From Lates calcarifer (taxonomy: Eukaryota > Chordata > Actinopteri > Centropomidae): a stretch of DNA of 64,000 nucleotides. The translations under genes and the position numbers were made by a program. Where the stretch lies: NCBI RefSeq assembly GCF_001640805.2, contig NC_066833.1:480757-544756 (forward strand). Direction: 5' to 3'. Shown here in pieces: positions 1 through 11,148 of this stretch. The notes beneath the pieces were generated by a model. The model saw only the letters and a program-made list of their open reading frames with translations, searched no databases and was not told where the DNA came from. Numbering within the stretch: position 1 is the first letter of the stretch; each line of letters starts with the position of its first letter.

Positions 1-607
1 CATTAATTGTAGGAGCATTTCTACAAAATCCACATTTTTCATTTCTGTAGTGTAAGAAATATAACTAAATGACTACATGGAACCTTGCTGATCAGTATTT
101 GAGAACTATGTAGAGTAAACCTTGTTGATGAAACAAAACAGGATGGTAAAAAGTAGAAACCAACATTTAGTGGATCATAGTGGATTGGGATGTTGAAAAA
201 AAGCACCAAAATTCCTTAGTTCCTAAGCTAAGGGCAACAAAGTTGAGTCAGACAGGATCACTTTCATTCTGTTGAAGCTCTCGGAGCTCGTGTTCTCTGC
301 CGCCTTCCCCTCCAGACCCTTTTTGTTTTAAAGCAAAAACAAAAATGTATTTCAATAACACAACAATAATGGAATGACAAACTTATGCACTGTTGAATCA
401 AATGCTTCCTAACCATCTAGTACCAAGCTCTCCAGGCATTCACCGTGAAGGTCGAAAGTGACATTAGTGGCAGCAGCTGGTTGTGTAAGGCCTTCCAACA
501 CACCACAAAATACAGCCTAAAAACATATATTTAGTCGATTGAACTCATGCATACTAGGTACTGTCATTCCACACCTGTCCACTAGTTCCCCTCACAGAGT
601 TTCTCAC

Positions 608-661
608 CTTCGACAGCAAACTGACCCTGCTCCTCCCTGCTAAGTTACACTCGCCTCTTTT
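608..661 (-). CDS. Candidate last coding exon of the B7-like gene
   Basis: An acceptor (TTTACAG) precedes AAAAGAGG. Entered in phase 1 it gives KKRRV then a stop at 647-645, a plausible basic cytoplasmic end. A donor (GTGAGA, 607-602) follows, so the rest may be spliced 3' UTR. Supported only by phase and splice-site consistency. Confidence 0.4.
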
Positions 662-1294
662 CTGTAAACCTTGCTCTTGCGTTTTTGATCTTTTCAGTCT
701 GTGATCTGCGTCTTGTCTTCCAAGTCCTGTCAGCTTTGTTCACTTGTTTAAAGCCTTCACACCACAGATTAAAGCAAAATCCATTTGAATGAACATGCAC
801 TGCTCAGGTGTGCCTGTTTGGATCCTCCTCCTTTTTGCCTGTCTGAAATTGCTCAGTTTTTATATAAGTGCCTTTTTTGAACAAGAACAATTCCCAGAGC
901 AGAACAGTAGATGTCTGTATTTGACTGTATATAAACATCAGACCATTTTTAACACAGTTGGAGGGCCTTAGTTTATTCAATGCTTTGACCCTCAATATGG
1001 GGCTTGCCACCCAAACTCTTCCTGCCTCCTAAAACTGCAATATCATTATTATTATCACTTGCCCTTGAAAAAAGGATATGGTATGGCAGCACATGAGCAA
1101 CACACTTGTCCTGTATGCCTTGGTGGACACATTCTTATACTTACGATATAGACTCAGCACTTGTCTTTTCCTTTTAGCATTCATCGTTTGCCTATAAAGC
1201 ACAGTATGTTGCATCACAAATTTAAATGACAATTAAAAGCAACACTTACTTTTTATCTTATAATAGATCAGAACACAGCCCGGAACAGTCACAA

Positions 1295-1326
<32 letters not shown>

Positions 1327-4059
1327 CAATAATTCCACCTATGAAAAACAACATGAGATGTAGTATTGTTAAACTATGACTTAAACTAGCAAAGGGTAAG
1401 CAAATATAGAACAAAACCTGTTCCCCTGATGGATATTTGGACCAGATTAATTGAAATTACATTGAGCTTTATTTATTTTTCCCTGTTCAGTTTTTCTCCC
1501 TGTTCCTTCTGGGGCTCTATGGCAAACTGTTTTTACTGAAGGAAGACAACCCTGCTATCACTGACTGAATGCATAGAAACTATGAATAATAGTAAGGGTG
1601 GGGGCGCCCCCATAGCTGAATGGTTGGGGCGGGTACCACATCCCCAGATCGACACCCTTACTGCATGTCATTCCCCTACTCTCTCCCTGTTTCCTGTCTC
1701 CTCTCCACTGTCCTATCTAAATAAAGGCGAAAAGCCCAAAGAGGTGCATTGCATTGACCAGAGGAAAAAAATACTACTTACTGAGTTCTTATGATCCTGT
1801 AATCAGAGGATACTGATCTCTCCTATCTAATGAATGTATCTGATGCTGAACCTACCTCTGTAGCCTGGCTTTTAATTTAATGTTTTAAGTATATCATTTA
1901 TTTGATTTAATCATTTATTTTATTGTATTCATGTTTTAATGTTTTCTTCTTAAATATCAATTTTATTTGATGTACTGTTGCATTATTTTTTTTTTTTTTA
2001 CATTTCTCAAGTGCATTAAGTCTCATATTGTTTTACTATTACAAAGCCCTTTGAACTAACTTATAGAAAAGGTGCTGAACAATAAAGTTTGATTATGGAA
2101 GTCAGATATCAGCCAAATGTTAACAGCTATAGGTTGTGTTAGGTGTAACACAAACTATGTTATCCATCTCATAATTACAAGTACAACTATCTTACAGTAC
2201 CGCATCCAGGTCTAATTATAATATGTTGCTTGTTTAATTTGAGTGAATGCAATACACTACTGTACCTGTAAATGGAGTTATGGAGGATGTCATGTCTTTA
2301 CTTGCACTCAGAGTCTGGTTTAAAGTTGGGTTGTAAACTCTACAGGTCACTTTCTGTAACCCTGTGATGTCAGCAGTGCTGCTGACGCTGTAAGTGCCAT
2401 CTTCTTCAGAGGTCATTTTGGTCTGTACTTCAAGTATAGTTCGTCCATCTCCAGAGCTCCATTCGATTTCAGGTTTAGGGTAACCTCCCTTTGTTCTGCA
2501 GGTTGCTGTCATGTTTGCTTGGTTTATCTCAGTTTCAGGTTCCTGGAAAGGAACTGGAGATGGGTCAGGATTAATTTAGCAAGATTATTCATGTGTAAAA
2601 ATAATTGAACATTCATGTAAATTTTGGGTTAACAAGGAAGGTGAGCAAAAATGCAAATTAATAATGAATTTATAAAATATCAGAAACATCTAGTAATTTT
2701 ATAAAGCAAATGGGTACCCCACCAAACACTGCACTCCACCACTGTCACACACTTAGTGGGCCACTATGCAGCTGACAACTGGCTTAGCGGTGTGTTATGC
2801 TAGTAGGAGCTAATGTAGCCTCAAGGTTTTTTCATATGCAAACTTGTAGTCATTAGATCCAATTGACCTGAGGCCATTTATCATATTTAACACAGCTCCC
2901 TCTGAAGACACTAACAGAACGGTGTGGATTATCATGATCATTTGACATATTTTATAAAGTTTATTGTACATGAAATGCTATTATAATAACAACATCTTTA
3001 ATCAGCTTTTTATTTGCCATAAACAGATAAGTACCAAGCACCATACCTGCGACATACAGAGTTAACTGGCAGGGCTTTTCTCTTTCTTTGTTTCCTTGCA
3101 TAAAAACAACTTCAAGAGAGGTCTGGTCATCTTTCAGCATCAGCGGCTCAATGATGAGTGAGAAATTTCCAGAAGATAACAGATCAGGAAAGATTTTAGT
3201 CCTGTTGTTAAATGACTTGCTTTGGTGTTGATATTCTTCTGTTCCCCTTGAGTAAACATGTACAACAGTGTTGGAATTATTTTGGCCCTGCCAGTATATG
3301 TAGGTTTGCTCTGGCTGAAATGGCTCATTGACAGTGTGTTGGCACAGCCAGAGACATCGAGCTCCCCTTGGTTCCATTGATAATGATGTTTTCAGATAAA
3401 CCTTGCCGCAGTAGAGACACATTGAAGACTACAATAAAAAAAAGAAGATTTAGTTAAAAAAAAAAATAAGAAAAAAAAACTGTAAATCAAACAATGTATG
3501 TGACTCATACAGTGGTGGAAACAATGTTTTTTGTGCAAGACACTCAACTGCCTAAATTTAATTCATTTCCCCTACTATTATAACACTCTAAAGACCCTGC
3601 ATTGGGCCTAATATAAGAACATGAGACAATATGCTTCTCTGGAACACAAGTTTAAGGAAATGGAGGTTGTCTAATATTTCAATAAAAGATAGTTACATGT
3701 TCACTCATTACAGATGTTTGGTATTTGGTATTTGTTTTGCAAAGTCAATAAAGCATGGTTTGAATTAAACTTTTCAGGAGAAACCCCAAAACACAATATT
3801 TTCCATAACGTCCCATGAGTTTTGATTGGGTCCAGTAAGACACAACAAAAGAAAAATTAAATCAATGACAAACACATGGAGCTTCTTCATCTTGTACCTC
3901 TTCACAGAAGCTGAATTATCATCACAGTATCACAGTATCACTGTCTCAGGAAACTGCTTTTAACTAAACTAGTTTAAACAGGGTGAGTGAATTAATAAAA
4001 GTGCCAAAAATCACACCTACCAAGCAAGTAGACAGATAAAAAACTCTTTTCCATCCCAT
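645..4059 (-). CDS. B7-family ligand (ICOSLG/CD80-like), five coding exons, two single-base frameshifts
   Basis: Type I membrane co-stimulatory ligand that would bind a CD28/ICOS-type receptor on T cells. Coding exons: 4059-4017 signal peptide, 3428-3047 IgV, 2553-2266 IgC, 1338-1250 transmembrane, 661-645 tail. The first four junctions are phase 1, as usual for Ig-domain genes. IgV carries the YIYWQ motif known from ICOSLG/CD80; IgC carries TCRTKGGYPKPEIEW and VTCRVYNPTLNQT with both cysteines. The tail is a few basic residues (KKKRRV) before TAA. The IgV exon is one base too long and the TM exon one base too short for phase 1-1; the reading frame changes at about 3345 and about 1294. With both corrected the length is about 272 residues, near the usual B7 size. 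ICOSLG versus CD80/86-like cannot be settled by eye. The tail exon is the least certain part. Confidence 0.75.
1250..1338 (-). CDS. B7-like gene exon: transmembrane helix encoded partly by a microsatellite
   Basis: Acceptor TTTCATAG, donor GTAAGT. In phase 1 it reads Gly-Gly-Ile-Ile-Val followed by ten Ile from (ATC)10, then the frame moves to LVTVPGCVLIYYKIK, a helix end with a stop-transfer lysine. The length of 89 bp is one short of the 90 needed for phase 1-1, so one base is missing just after the repeat. Confidence 0.6.
1295..1324 (+). repeat. (GAT)10 microsatellite inside a coding exon
   Basis: Ten perfect GAT units, read as ATC (Ile) on the minus strand within the transmembrane exon of the B7-like gene. 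Confidence 0.95.
1600..1742 (+). repeat. tRNA-derived SINE (teleost type)
   Basis: It starts with a tRNA-like head (GGGGCGCCCCCATAGCTGAA) and continues with the conserved body and tail known from many teleost genomes (CTGCATGTCATTCCCC, CTCTCCCTGTTTCCTGTCTC, AAATAAAGGCGAAAAGCCC). The short open frame here is incidental. Confidence 0.75.
1800..2230. other. Intron of the B7-like gene, AT-rich, possible LINE tail
   Basis: Between the TM and IgC exons. The end of the stretch near 2068-2092 (AGGTGCTGAACAATAAAGTT) resembles the 3' tail of teleost retroelements; nothing else is recognised. Confidence 0.3.
2266..2553 (-). CDS. B7-like gene exon: IgC domain
   Basis: The exon is 288 bp, phase 1-1, with acceptor CTCCAG and donor GTACAG. 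It opens VPFQEPETEINQ and contains the canonical IgC cysteines in MTATCR and VTCRVY with Trp in EIEWSSG. The frame is open throughout. Confidence 0.8.
3047..3428 (-). CDS. B7-like gene exon: IgV domain with +1 frameshift
   Basis: The exon lies between acceptor ATTGTAG and donor GTATGG. The first part reads NIIINGTKGSSMSLA in the phase-1 frame; from the B-strand cysteine on (CQHTVNEPF, YIYWQ, NFSLIIEPL, QLTLYVA) the frame is the next one. The 382-bp length is one more than a multiple of three, so one extra base near 3345 explains both facts. Several N-glycosylation sequons (NGT, NNS, NRT, NFS) are present. The usual F-strand cysteine after the DDQTS turn is absent. Confidence 0.7.
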
Positions 4060-4060
4060 C
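4017..4060 (-). CDS. B7-like gene exon: start codon and signal peptide
   Basis: A pyrimidine-rich acceptor (TTCTTTAG, ending 4061) is followed by G and ATG at 4059. The exon encodes MGWKRVFYLSTCLV, a basic n-region and hydrophobic core, then one base (phase 1). The donor is GTGTGA at 4016-4011. An alternative donor four bases upstream (GTAGGT) would give phase 0 and break the Ig-domain phase rule, so the later one is preferred. Confidence 0.65.
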
Positions 4061-4539
4061 CTAAAGAAGAAAAAAAACAAACACTGTGTCACTGTAAATC
4101 ACTGAACCGAATGCCCTGGTAGTGCCTAAAATGGCTGTTGTTCCATCCTCATTTAGGTAAAACACAATTAATTCTGATGCTCCTTCACTAATAACAACTG
4201 AAACATTACTTTTATATCAGTCATTGTTGACTATAATAGTTTATCATTCTTTCTTTAATGATACTCAATATAACTTGAGAATATGGAATGTTTTTGGAAA
4301 GTGGAAAGTTTTTGAACAAACCTTATATATGCATGTATGTTAACGAGGTGTCTAGATTTTATTTATTGATGCAAATCCATCCACTTCCTAAACTATGCTG
4401 GGGCTGGAGAAATGGTTTGTTTTCCCATCGATGCGCTAGTAAGAGGACTCTGTTAAACAGATTTAGCCTGTAAATCAGACTCAAGCTATAAGTGAATGGG
4501 ATTCGAGCAAGGAATTATTTTATAGAGATGGAAACTCAC

Positions 4540-4625
4540 CGGATGAGCGAGGCAAAAAGTGATGTCCTCAGCTGAGAGACTCTCCGTGTCTCTCTGTCGG
4601 TTAACTTCCTCAGAGCATGAGAGGG
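4540..4625 (-). other. Probable 5' untranslated exon of the B7-like gene
   Basis: On the minus strand a good donor (GTGAGT, 4534-4539) lies directly below 4540, upstream of the signal-peptide exon, with no coding start of its own. The 5' end at about 4625 is a guess; no TATA box is evident. Confidence 0.4.
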
Positions 4626-4629
4626 GAGT

Positions 4630-5560
4630 TGGCTCCTCCTCTTACATTTTTAAATGTTTTGAATGTATGGATAGCAAAACAGAATCACGTAACGTCTCAG
4701 TTTCCCCAGCGTTTTATATGTTGTTGATGCCGTTCTAATCTGTTCACTTAAAATCTGTCGCTACCAGGCGGTTTGTCTGGTAGGTGGTTCTAATGAACTT
4801 TTTTTGAACAACTTTTAACACCCAGCCAGTAAAGACAAAAACAAAAAGCAAAAGGACATGCGGTGTGACTGCATAATACCTGAGTGCTTATTTTTTGTAT
4901 GACATTGTCTAACCAGTAATGTGACCTCTCTGCCCCTCTCTGGGGCATTCAAGTATTTTATTCTGCAATAGGACAAATACACAAGCAGTCAGTTCAGGAA
5001 GACGATTGGCACAGCTTACCCCAACACAGCATGAAAATCCTACCAAGGTTACTATGTTGGCTTGAAAAACTTGACATTGCATAAAATAAAATTAAAAAAA
5101 AAAAAATTACAATGACTGTACCTTTTACAATATCATTTACACTCTGTAACACCGGTGGCTACACAGTTATAGCAAAACTAGAATGGATTTCTAACTGTAG
5201 AAAAGATGTGTTATTTAAGCTCATGCTCTTAATAGCCATAGTTTTACAAGTGAATTTATACCACTATATAAACTGTTCTCTGCTGCCACCCTCATGAATT
5301 TTATAGTGCCAGCAGGCAAGCTGGCTTATCCCAATTGACAAGCACGAATAAACAGCCTTTACCTATTACATGGCAGATACAACTACACTCTACTTCATGT
5401 ATTTGAACATACAATTATATACAAATAAATAAAAATGAATAAATAAAACACCCAAGAGCGTACCTAAGATTTCCTTTAGCAGCAAAAGAGATCAGTGCTT
5501 GATTAGTATGCTCTACCCTTCTTCACTGATTGGATGCTTAGAATTCATTGGTTGTGTTTG
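4630..5560. other. Intergenic, no gene seen
   Basis: Upstream flank of the B7-like gene: AT-rich, only short open frames, no recognised repeat. Confidence 0.5.
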
Positions 5561-5569
5561 CAGTGTTCA

Positions 5570-7000
5570 TTAACAAACTGCCTGGTAGAATTTATAAACA
5601 TTTAGCTGCATCACACATTTATTAAACATCTGGTGGCAATTAGAGTGGCAGTTGGGCAGGGAACCAAAGAAAGGAATGGGGCTGGGCAAGGGTAGAGCAG
5701 AAGATTTTAGGCAGAGAGCTGAGGGCTGAGAAACTGTGCAGCTAACCCTGAAGCAGGACAGATAGAGCTGCTCAGGAGAGCAGCCCAAAGGCCAGACAGG
5801 GAGGTCTCGCTGTGGGTCAACAGGGGAGCAGATCGGTTTCAAGCAAGGTGCCAGCTGGTGCACAGGCTGAGAGTCAGGAACTGACTTGATCTTGGCTGAC
5901 TTATGAGCAGACTAAATGGCCTACTCAGAAATAGACAAGACATCTGCAGGGATCCCTGATGATGGAACAGGTAGAATGACAACAGGAATGGCCACCTCTG
6001 GATTTGGCTAGGGGCCCAACTGGGCATTGATCGCGGGCTGCCCAGGGCAGAGGTTCTGGGGTACTGGGCAGCTTGGGGGATTGATGTCTCCTTGACCCAC
6101 ACTTCCTTCTAAGGACTCCAACCTTTAGGGAAATTGCAAGGATAGTTCCAAAGAAACTGCTCACTGGGAGGCAGGTTTGAGTGGAGACAAAAGGCCAATT
6201 TATACTTCTCTGATGAATCAACTATCCCTCATTGGTCCTCTGGTCTGTCAGGATGTCATCTGGTATCCCCACACTAGAGAACAGTTGCACCAAAGCCCAC
6301 ACTGTGGGAGCAGTGATGGTGTGCAGGGGAAAGGCCTCTGGAAACTGGGTGGCATAATCACATATGACCAGGATGTACTGGTGACCACCACTGATTTTCA
6401 CCAAAGGCCCACAGTGTGCATGGCAATCCAACAGAATGGAGTGGAGATTACTGGAAGTGGCTGCAGAAAGGCTCGATCTGACTTGCAGGTAGGGTCTGTT
6501 TTCTGACAAGTGGAGCATGTGGTGCCATATTTCTGAACGTTTCTGTACGTGGAGGGCCAATAAAAGCATGAACTAGTATGTAGATATGTATTATTATGGC
6601 CAAGGTGTCCAGCCCATGGGAGTGTATGTGCTATGTGCATGACGAGTGATCTACATCTTGCAGGGATTACCAGATGCCTGTGGCTTTCCTTGACTATGTA
6701 CAACACATCGTTCCTGTACACTTTGCAAACAATGCACCTTCTCTGACAGCAAGGGAATGAGCTGGCAGGCCCACTCACTCTCTGGCCACTTCCACGATTT
6801 GGCCATACATTCCAAGTGGTCCCCACCCCCCATCTGGTATAGAGGGATTTTTGGTTCTGACATCATGGGCCACACAGGCTCTGAATTTTATTGTTTCCAA
6901 GTGCTCGTGCCACCCCTGACAATATGCAGCACTGGGCATACTTCCCATACTAAAATTAGAATGGTCTCTGTGGACCACAAATGTCTCCGCAAATTTCATA
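5570..7000 (-). mobile_element. Decayed Ty3/gypsy-type LTR retrotransposon (integrase region)
   Basis: About 6826-6398 reads as an integrase zinc-binding module (GHLG, FYWP, then CSTCQK, an HHCC arrangement). About 6440-6225 reads as the start of the integrase core (VICDYATQFPEAFPL, VGIPDDILTDQ). The pieces lie in different frames and the core breaks off after TDQ, so the copy is dead. The 5570-6220 part would be downstream polyprotein or LTR by position only; I cannot confirm it. No LTR pair was seen. Confidence 0.75.
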
Positions 7001-7600
7001 ACAGTCCCTCTAAAAGCTGTTGATATATTTCAGTTTCAACTAAAGTGATTTTGGTCCCATCATTATCAACTTCAGAAGCTGTATATAGCAATCTCTGACT
7101 CATCTAGAGCTGCTCAACCTACTGACTGAGACTTACAATCAAATTGTCAATAAAGGCACATCTTATCTCAATCTGTCAGACATTTGATGCAAATATGAAA
7201 GAGCCTGGTACGACAAGAGGAAGTGAGGTGGTACTGCCTGTGTGGCCTCTTTGTGTGATGTACTACTCATTTACCAACCAAATAAACATTTTCCATTTTA
7301 AAACACTGCACCCAAGCAGCTGGCAAAATCTTGTTAAAGGGATGTTTAAAACTGTTTTCCCTGCATATATACCAGGTGCAGATTTGTACATGTATTCAGT
7401 ATTTTGAGATTTTGAGTATTGAGTGTTGTGCACTGGACACATAACATGCTAGTATCAAGTTAAAGTAAAACAATAGGCCTTATTATCCTCTAAAAATAGT
7501 AAGCTACAGGCTACATGCAACTAATAAATTCTGAAATTTAGAATGGTTTTAATTAACTGTAGTAACTGTTTTGATACTACATGTGTACTTTTAGAGAGCA

Positions 7601-7712
7601 TGGTGTCCCCAATTCGACTGTTTGCTGCATGTCATTCTTCCACTCTCTTTCCCACATTTCCTGTATGTCTTCACTCCAACTATCAAATAAAGACATAAAA
7701 ATGTCCAAAAAA
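7601..7712 (+). repeat. 5'-truncated copy of the tRNA-derived SINE
   Basis: Carries only the body and tail (CTGCATGTCATTCTTCCACT, then ATCAAATAAAGACATAAAAA), homologous to the copy near 1.6 kb. The tRNA-like head is missing. Confidence 0.6.
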
Positions 7713-10700
7713 GACATTAGAGAAAACTAACAAAATAAATAAAAATCATCTTGTATGTATGTTGTTATTATGATGACTGCAGAAATAATACCCCGAGACA
7801 ATAACACTAACACTATATTAACACTATTGTCACGATTTGGCTTAGGACTGGTTAAAACCCCAAAGGCAGACTCAGACTCAGTTACAGAGTAATAGTAGAT
7901 GGAGGTGTGGGATGAAGAGTGGAGACTAGCTGACAAAGCAGGTGGGTATGGAGCTGGAGAGTCTGGCAGAGCGAAGCAGGGGGACCAAAGTTGGAGGACA
8001 CCAACAAGGGAGCCAGGCAATAAGTGAAGCATGGGATCTCCCACTTGGAGGGACAGGCAACACCACAGGCACTGGTGCAGCTCTTCTTGTGCTTATTCTT
8101 TCAGTCAGTCTCAATATGATTCAAGGGAACCTGCCCTTTTTTCTGGTGCAGTGTAAAAGTAACCATCATTCATTAAATGTGTCAAAGGGTTCATTGAGCT
8201 CCACATGAAGCTTGGTGCAAATACAGCTCAGTAACTTCGTGATTATGACAGAGAGAGGTACATTTAACCAGTAAAGTAATGCAAGTAATACACCCACAAT
8301 ATACTAAACAAGAGCTACTAGCAGAAAAAAATGTAACATCAGCTAACAATTATCATACATCAACAATAATGACATATATTATATATTATAATTACTTTGG
8401 ATCTTACAAAAGTGTTATATATCACTGGAAAATAGACAATAGAAAATAGATCTGTTAATATATTAAAAGATTGCATTCTAGCGCAGCTAACCTATCAGCA
8501 AGGGTCCAACTGTGCAAAAATTTCCTCTTCACTGAGCCCATAAATGCACACAAATGCAAACTAACTCACTGACAGCTCATATTTATGCCCCTGACCCAGA
8601 TACAGATACAGATCCTTTTTTTGTGTTTTTCTCATGGTGGAGGTGCATGAGCTAACCACAAACATCCCTCCTGCTAAACCTGTAGTGTCAGCTGTTGTGC
8701 AAACAAAGACCTTGTTATGTTTCCTGTTTCCCACAGAGACCTTTATGACTTTGTGTCAAGTCACAGATTTAAAGCTAAACCACAGATGAACAGCTCACTC
8801 AGACTCAGTATACAGTACATCAAAGTGGTATTTAAGTACAACTTCAATTATGATATTGGTCCATTCAGGCACGCAATTTGATTGTAAAACACTGTGTAAT
8901 GAGACACAACAAACAGTGACACATTAAACACAAGACAAGATAATAGATACTGAGATGTCACTGTTTTTATGCAAACATATTCAGCAGGTTGGAGGAAACA
9001 CTTAGATCACATTAACCTGAGGAAGGTCAGAGTATATTAATGGATCAGGCTTTAATTTTCCCATAGGGTGAGTTATTCTATATTCTGGATTTTGGCACAC
9101 TGATACATGTCTTTAGTTAGTATCTGTCAGCCAAAGATTATGTACATGCATTGTTTTGCAGCAGACATCACCAGATTTCTATGTATATCAGTGAAGCTAA
9201 TCATAAAGCGTTTGTTCTATAACTACTGTAGCTTCACCTGTTCTATCAGTAGCACACTGAAGTTATCTGACAAAACAAATTAGTTGAATAAAAGCATATA
9301 TTTTTGCAAGACAGAGTTCACTAGAAGTAACACTACTACAAGAAGAAACAGAAACATTAGGGAATACAAAAGTGTGCTGACTGTTAAGAAAACACATGAT
9401 TTGCAACATTAATGGGAAAAAATCCCATTCCCTGTCTTGCTGAGTATTAGATAAGATGACTGATTTTCCATCATAGGGAGGTATGTGTGCTGGTTGCAAA
9501 CCACAATAAAGCATGCAGCCCTTTTCAACTCACTGTGTCTGTCTCTGTTTGTACTGAAGACAGAGAGACTTTTAAAAACAGGTCTTTGTCTTGAGTCTCC
9601 AGCTCAGACACACAATTTTAGTTGCTGAAGACACGGCTGATGGCAGGTGGCCGTCGTCAGCCCTGATTCCAAGCAGAATCACGGCAGCCTGCCTCAGCGT
9701 AGCTATCCCCCGCTGTTAGGCTGTAGTGGAGGCACATCATCGGGACACACATTGACCCAGCCCCACAGAAAATGAGATACAATATGTTAATTAGTGAGTT
9801 TTGGTGTTACCTTGGCCAGAATCAGACTTGTTCCACTTGTTTACAGGCTTTGTGCTAGTTAGCCAGCTGCTGGTTGTGGCTCCAGCCATTTTTGCTATAC
9901 AGACACCCAATTTATGGCATCAGCCTTTAAAAAATAATTTGGTGATATTCTGGTTTGCTGGATACACATGCATACACACACACACGCACACGTGAGAATG
10001 CAGTGAGTGTGTGCTTTTCATGCTGGCTTAATAATGAACCAAACTGACTTGAGTTACCATGGTTTCAGGGAGGCATAGAGAAAACGGGGGAAAAAAGAAA
10101 GAGAGTTAGGGTAGCCTAGAGAATTTCAGGGCTGTTCCTTAGAGAATCTGTTCCTCACAGGCTAAGATGAAGGGAGATTAAGTTGTCAGGATCTGTTTTG
10201 TAGAGCATACACGTGTAAAGTGAACAAAAGCAATAAGAAAAAGGAGGGAGAAGGTACAAATAGAAGAGGGTCCCATTGTCACAGAGGTGCATCCAATTTT
10301 ATGTTGACCTCTGATGGGCACCTTTTTGTTTAGTGCCATAATTAGCTTTTTAGTTTTTCCTTTACTTTGGTTTATGATAAAATATCTGCAAAACTAACTT
10401 TATTCCCATAAGCATCAGCAGGACTTTGTGTTTAGTGCTAATGTTAGCATAGCAACATTTGATGTGATGCTCACATGCAAGCATGTACCTCAAAACACTG
10501 TGTCTAAATACAGCCTCACACAGCCACTGACATGGCATTAGACTCATTGGCCTCATTTTAATTATTATAATGTTTCAGATACTGTGAGATCTTCAGAATC
10601 AGCACCCATCAGTGCTTTATCTATGCAGAGCATTTGTTTTTATCTCCTTGCATATGTAAATAGTAAACTAGATGCTGATCTGTGCACTGTAAACCCGGAT

Positions 10701-11140
10701 AAGTTGATTGTACTTAAACCATTTGTGTCAAGTGATTGCCTCAAATGGCTTAAGTAATCGACAGTAGTGAAAATTAATTTGTTCAAGTTTTGTCAACTTA
10801 AATGTACAATAGTCAGAATTTAACATTTTAGAGTTATATAAACTTAAATGGTTTGAATAATCAAAATTTTTATTTAGACACACAACAAAGCAACAAATAT
10901 TAATTATGAAACCATTTCCTTCCAAATACAATCACAGCACAGTGACCATGTAGCAGTATACTGTGAGTGCAAAAGGAAAAACTGTATGCTTTGTGTGCCA
11001 TACAACAAAGCAGGCATCAAGAACAACTATGCAGTGAGGACTAACTGCGAGAATATTTGCCCCATTGAGTGCAATGCATTTGTGCAACAATCCAGACACA
11101 GACATGAAGAATTGTGCCATGAGCATAGATGTGTCTTACT
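7713..11140. other. Intergenic, no gene seen
   Basis: No coding exon recognised. A stretch at about 7828-8110, opening TTGTCACGATTTGGCTTAGG, looks like dispersed LTR-element leader sequence, but no boundary is certain. A short CA repeat lies near 9967-9992 and a locally GC-richer patch at about 9620-9770. Confidence 0.4.
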
Positions 11141-11148
11141 GTGCAAGA

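Noticed and set aside
409..516. Phase-0 continuation of exon 608-661 into a 35-codon frame ending VTFDLHGECLESLVLDG
   Set aside because: It has an acceptor and an open frame, but entering exon 661 in the phase set by the TM exon gives an earlier stop (KKRRV) that makes a sensible short B7 tail; the longer frame resembles no family I can name.
1600..1640. Possible tRNA gene
   Set aside because: Only a degenerate tRNA-like head is present, without a proper B box or cloverleaf, and the SINE body follows directly.
1582..1794. Open frame of 70 codons on the plus strand
   Set aside because: It lies entirely across the tRNA-derived SINE.
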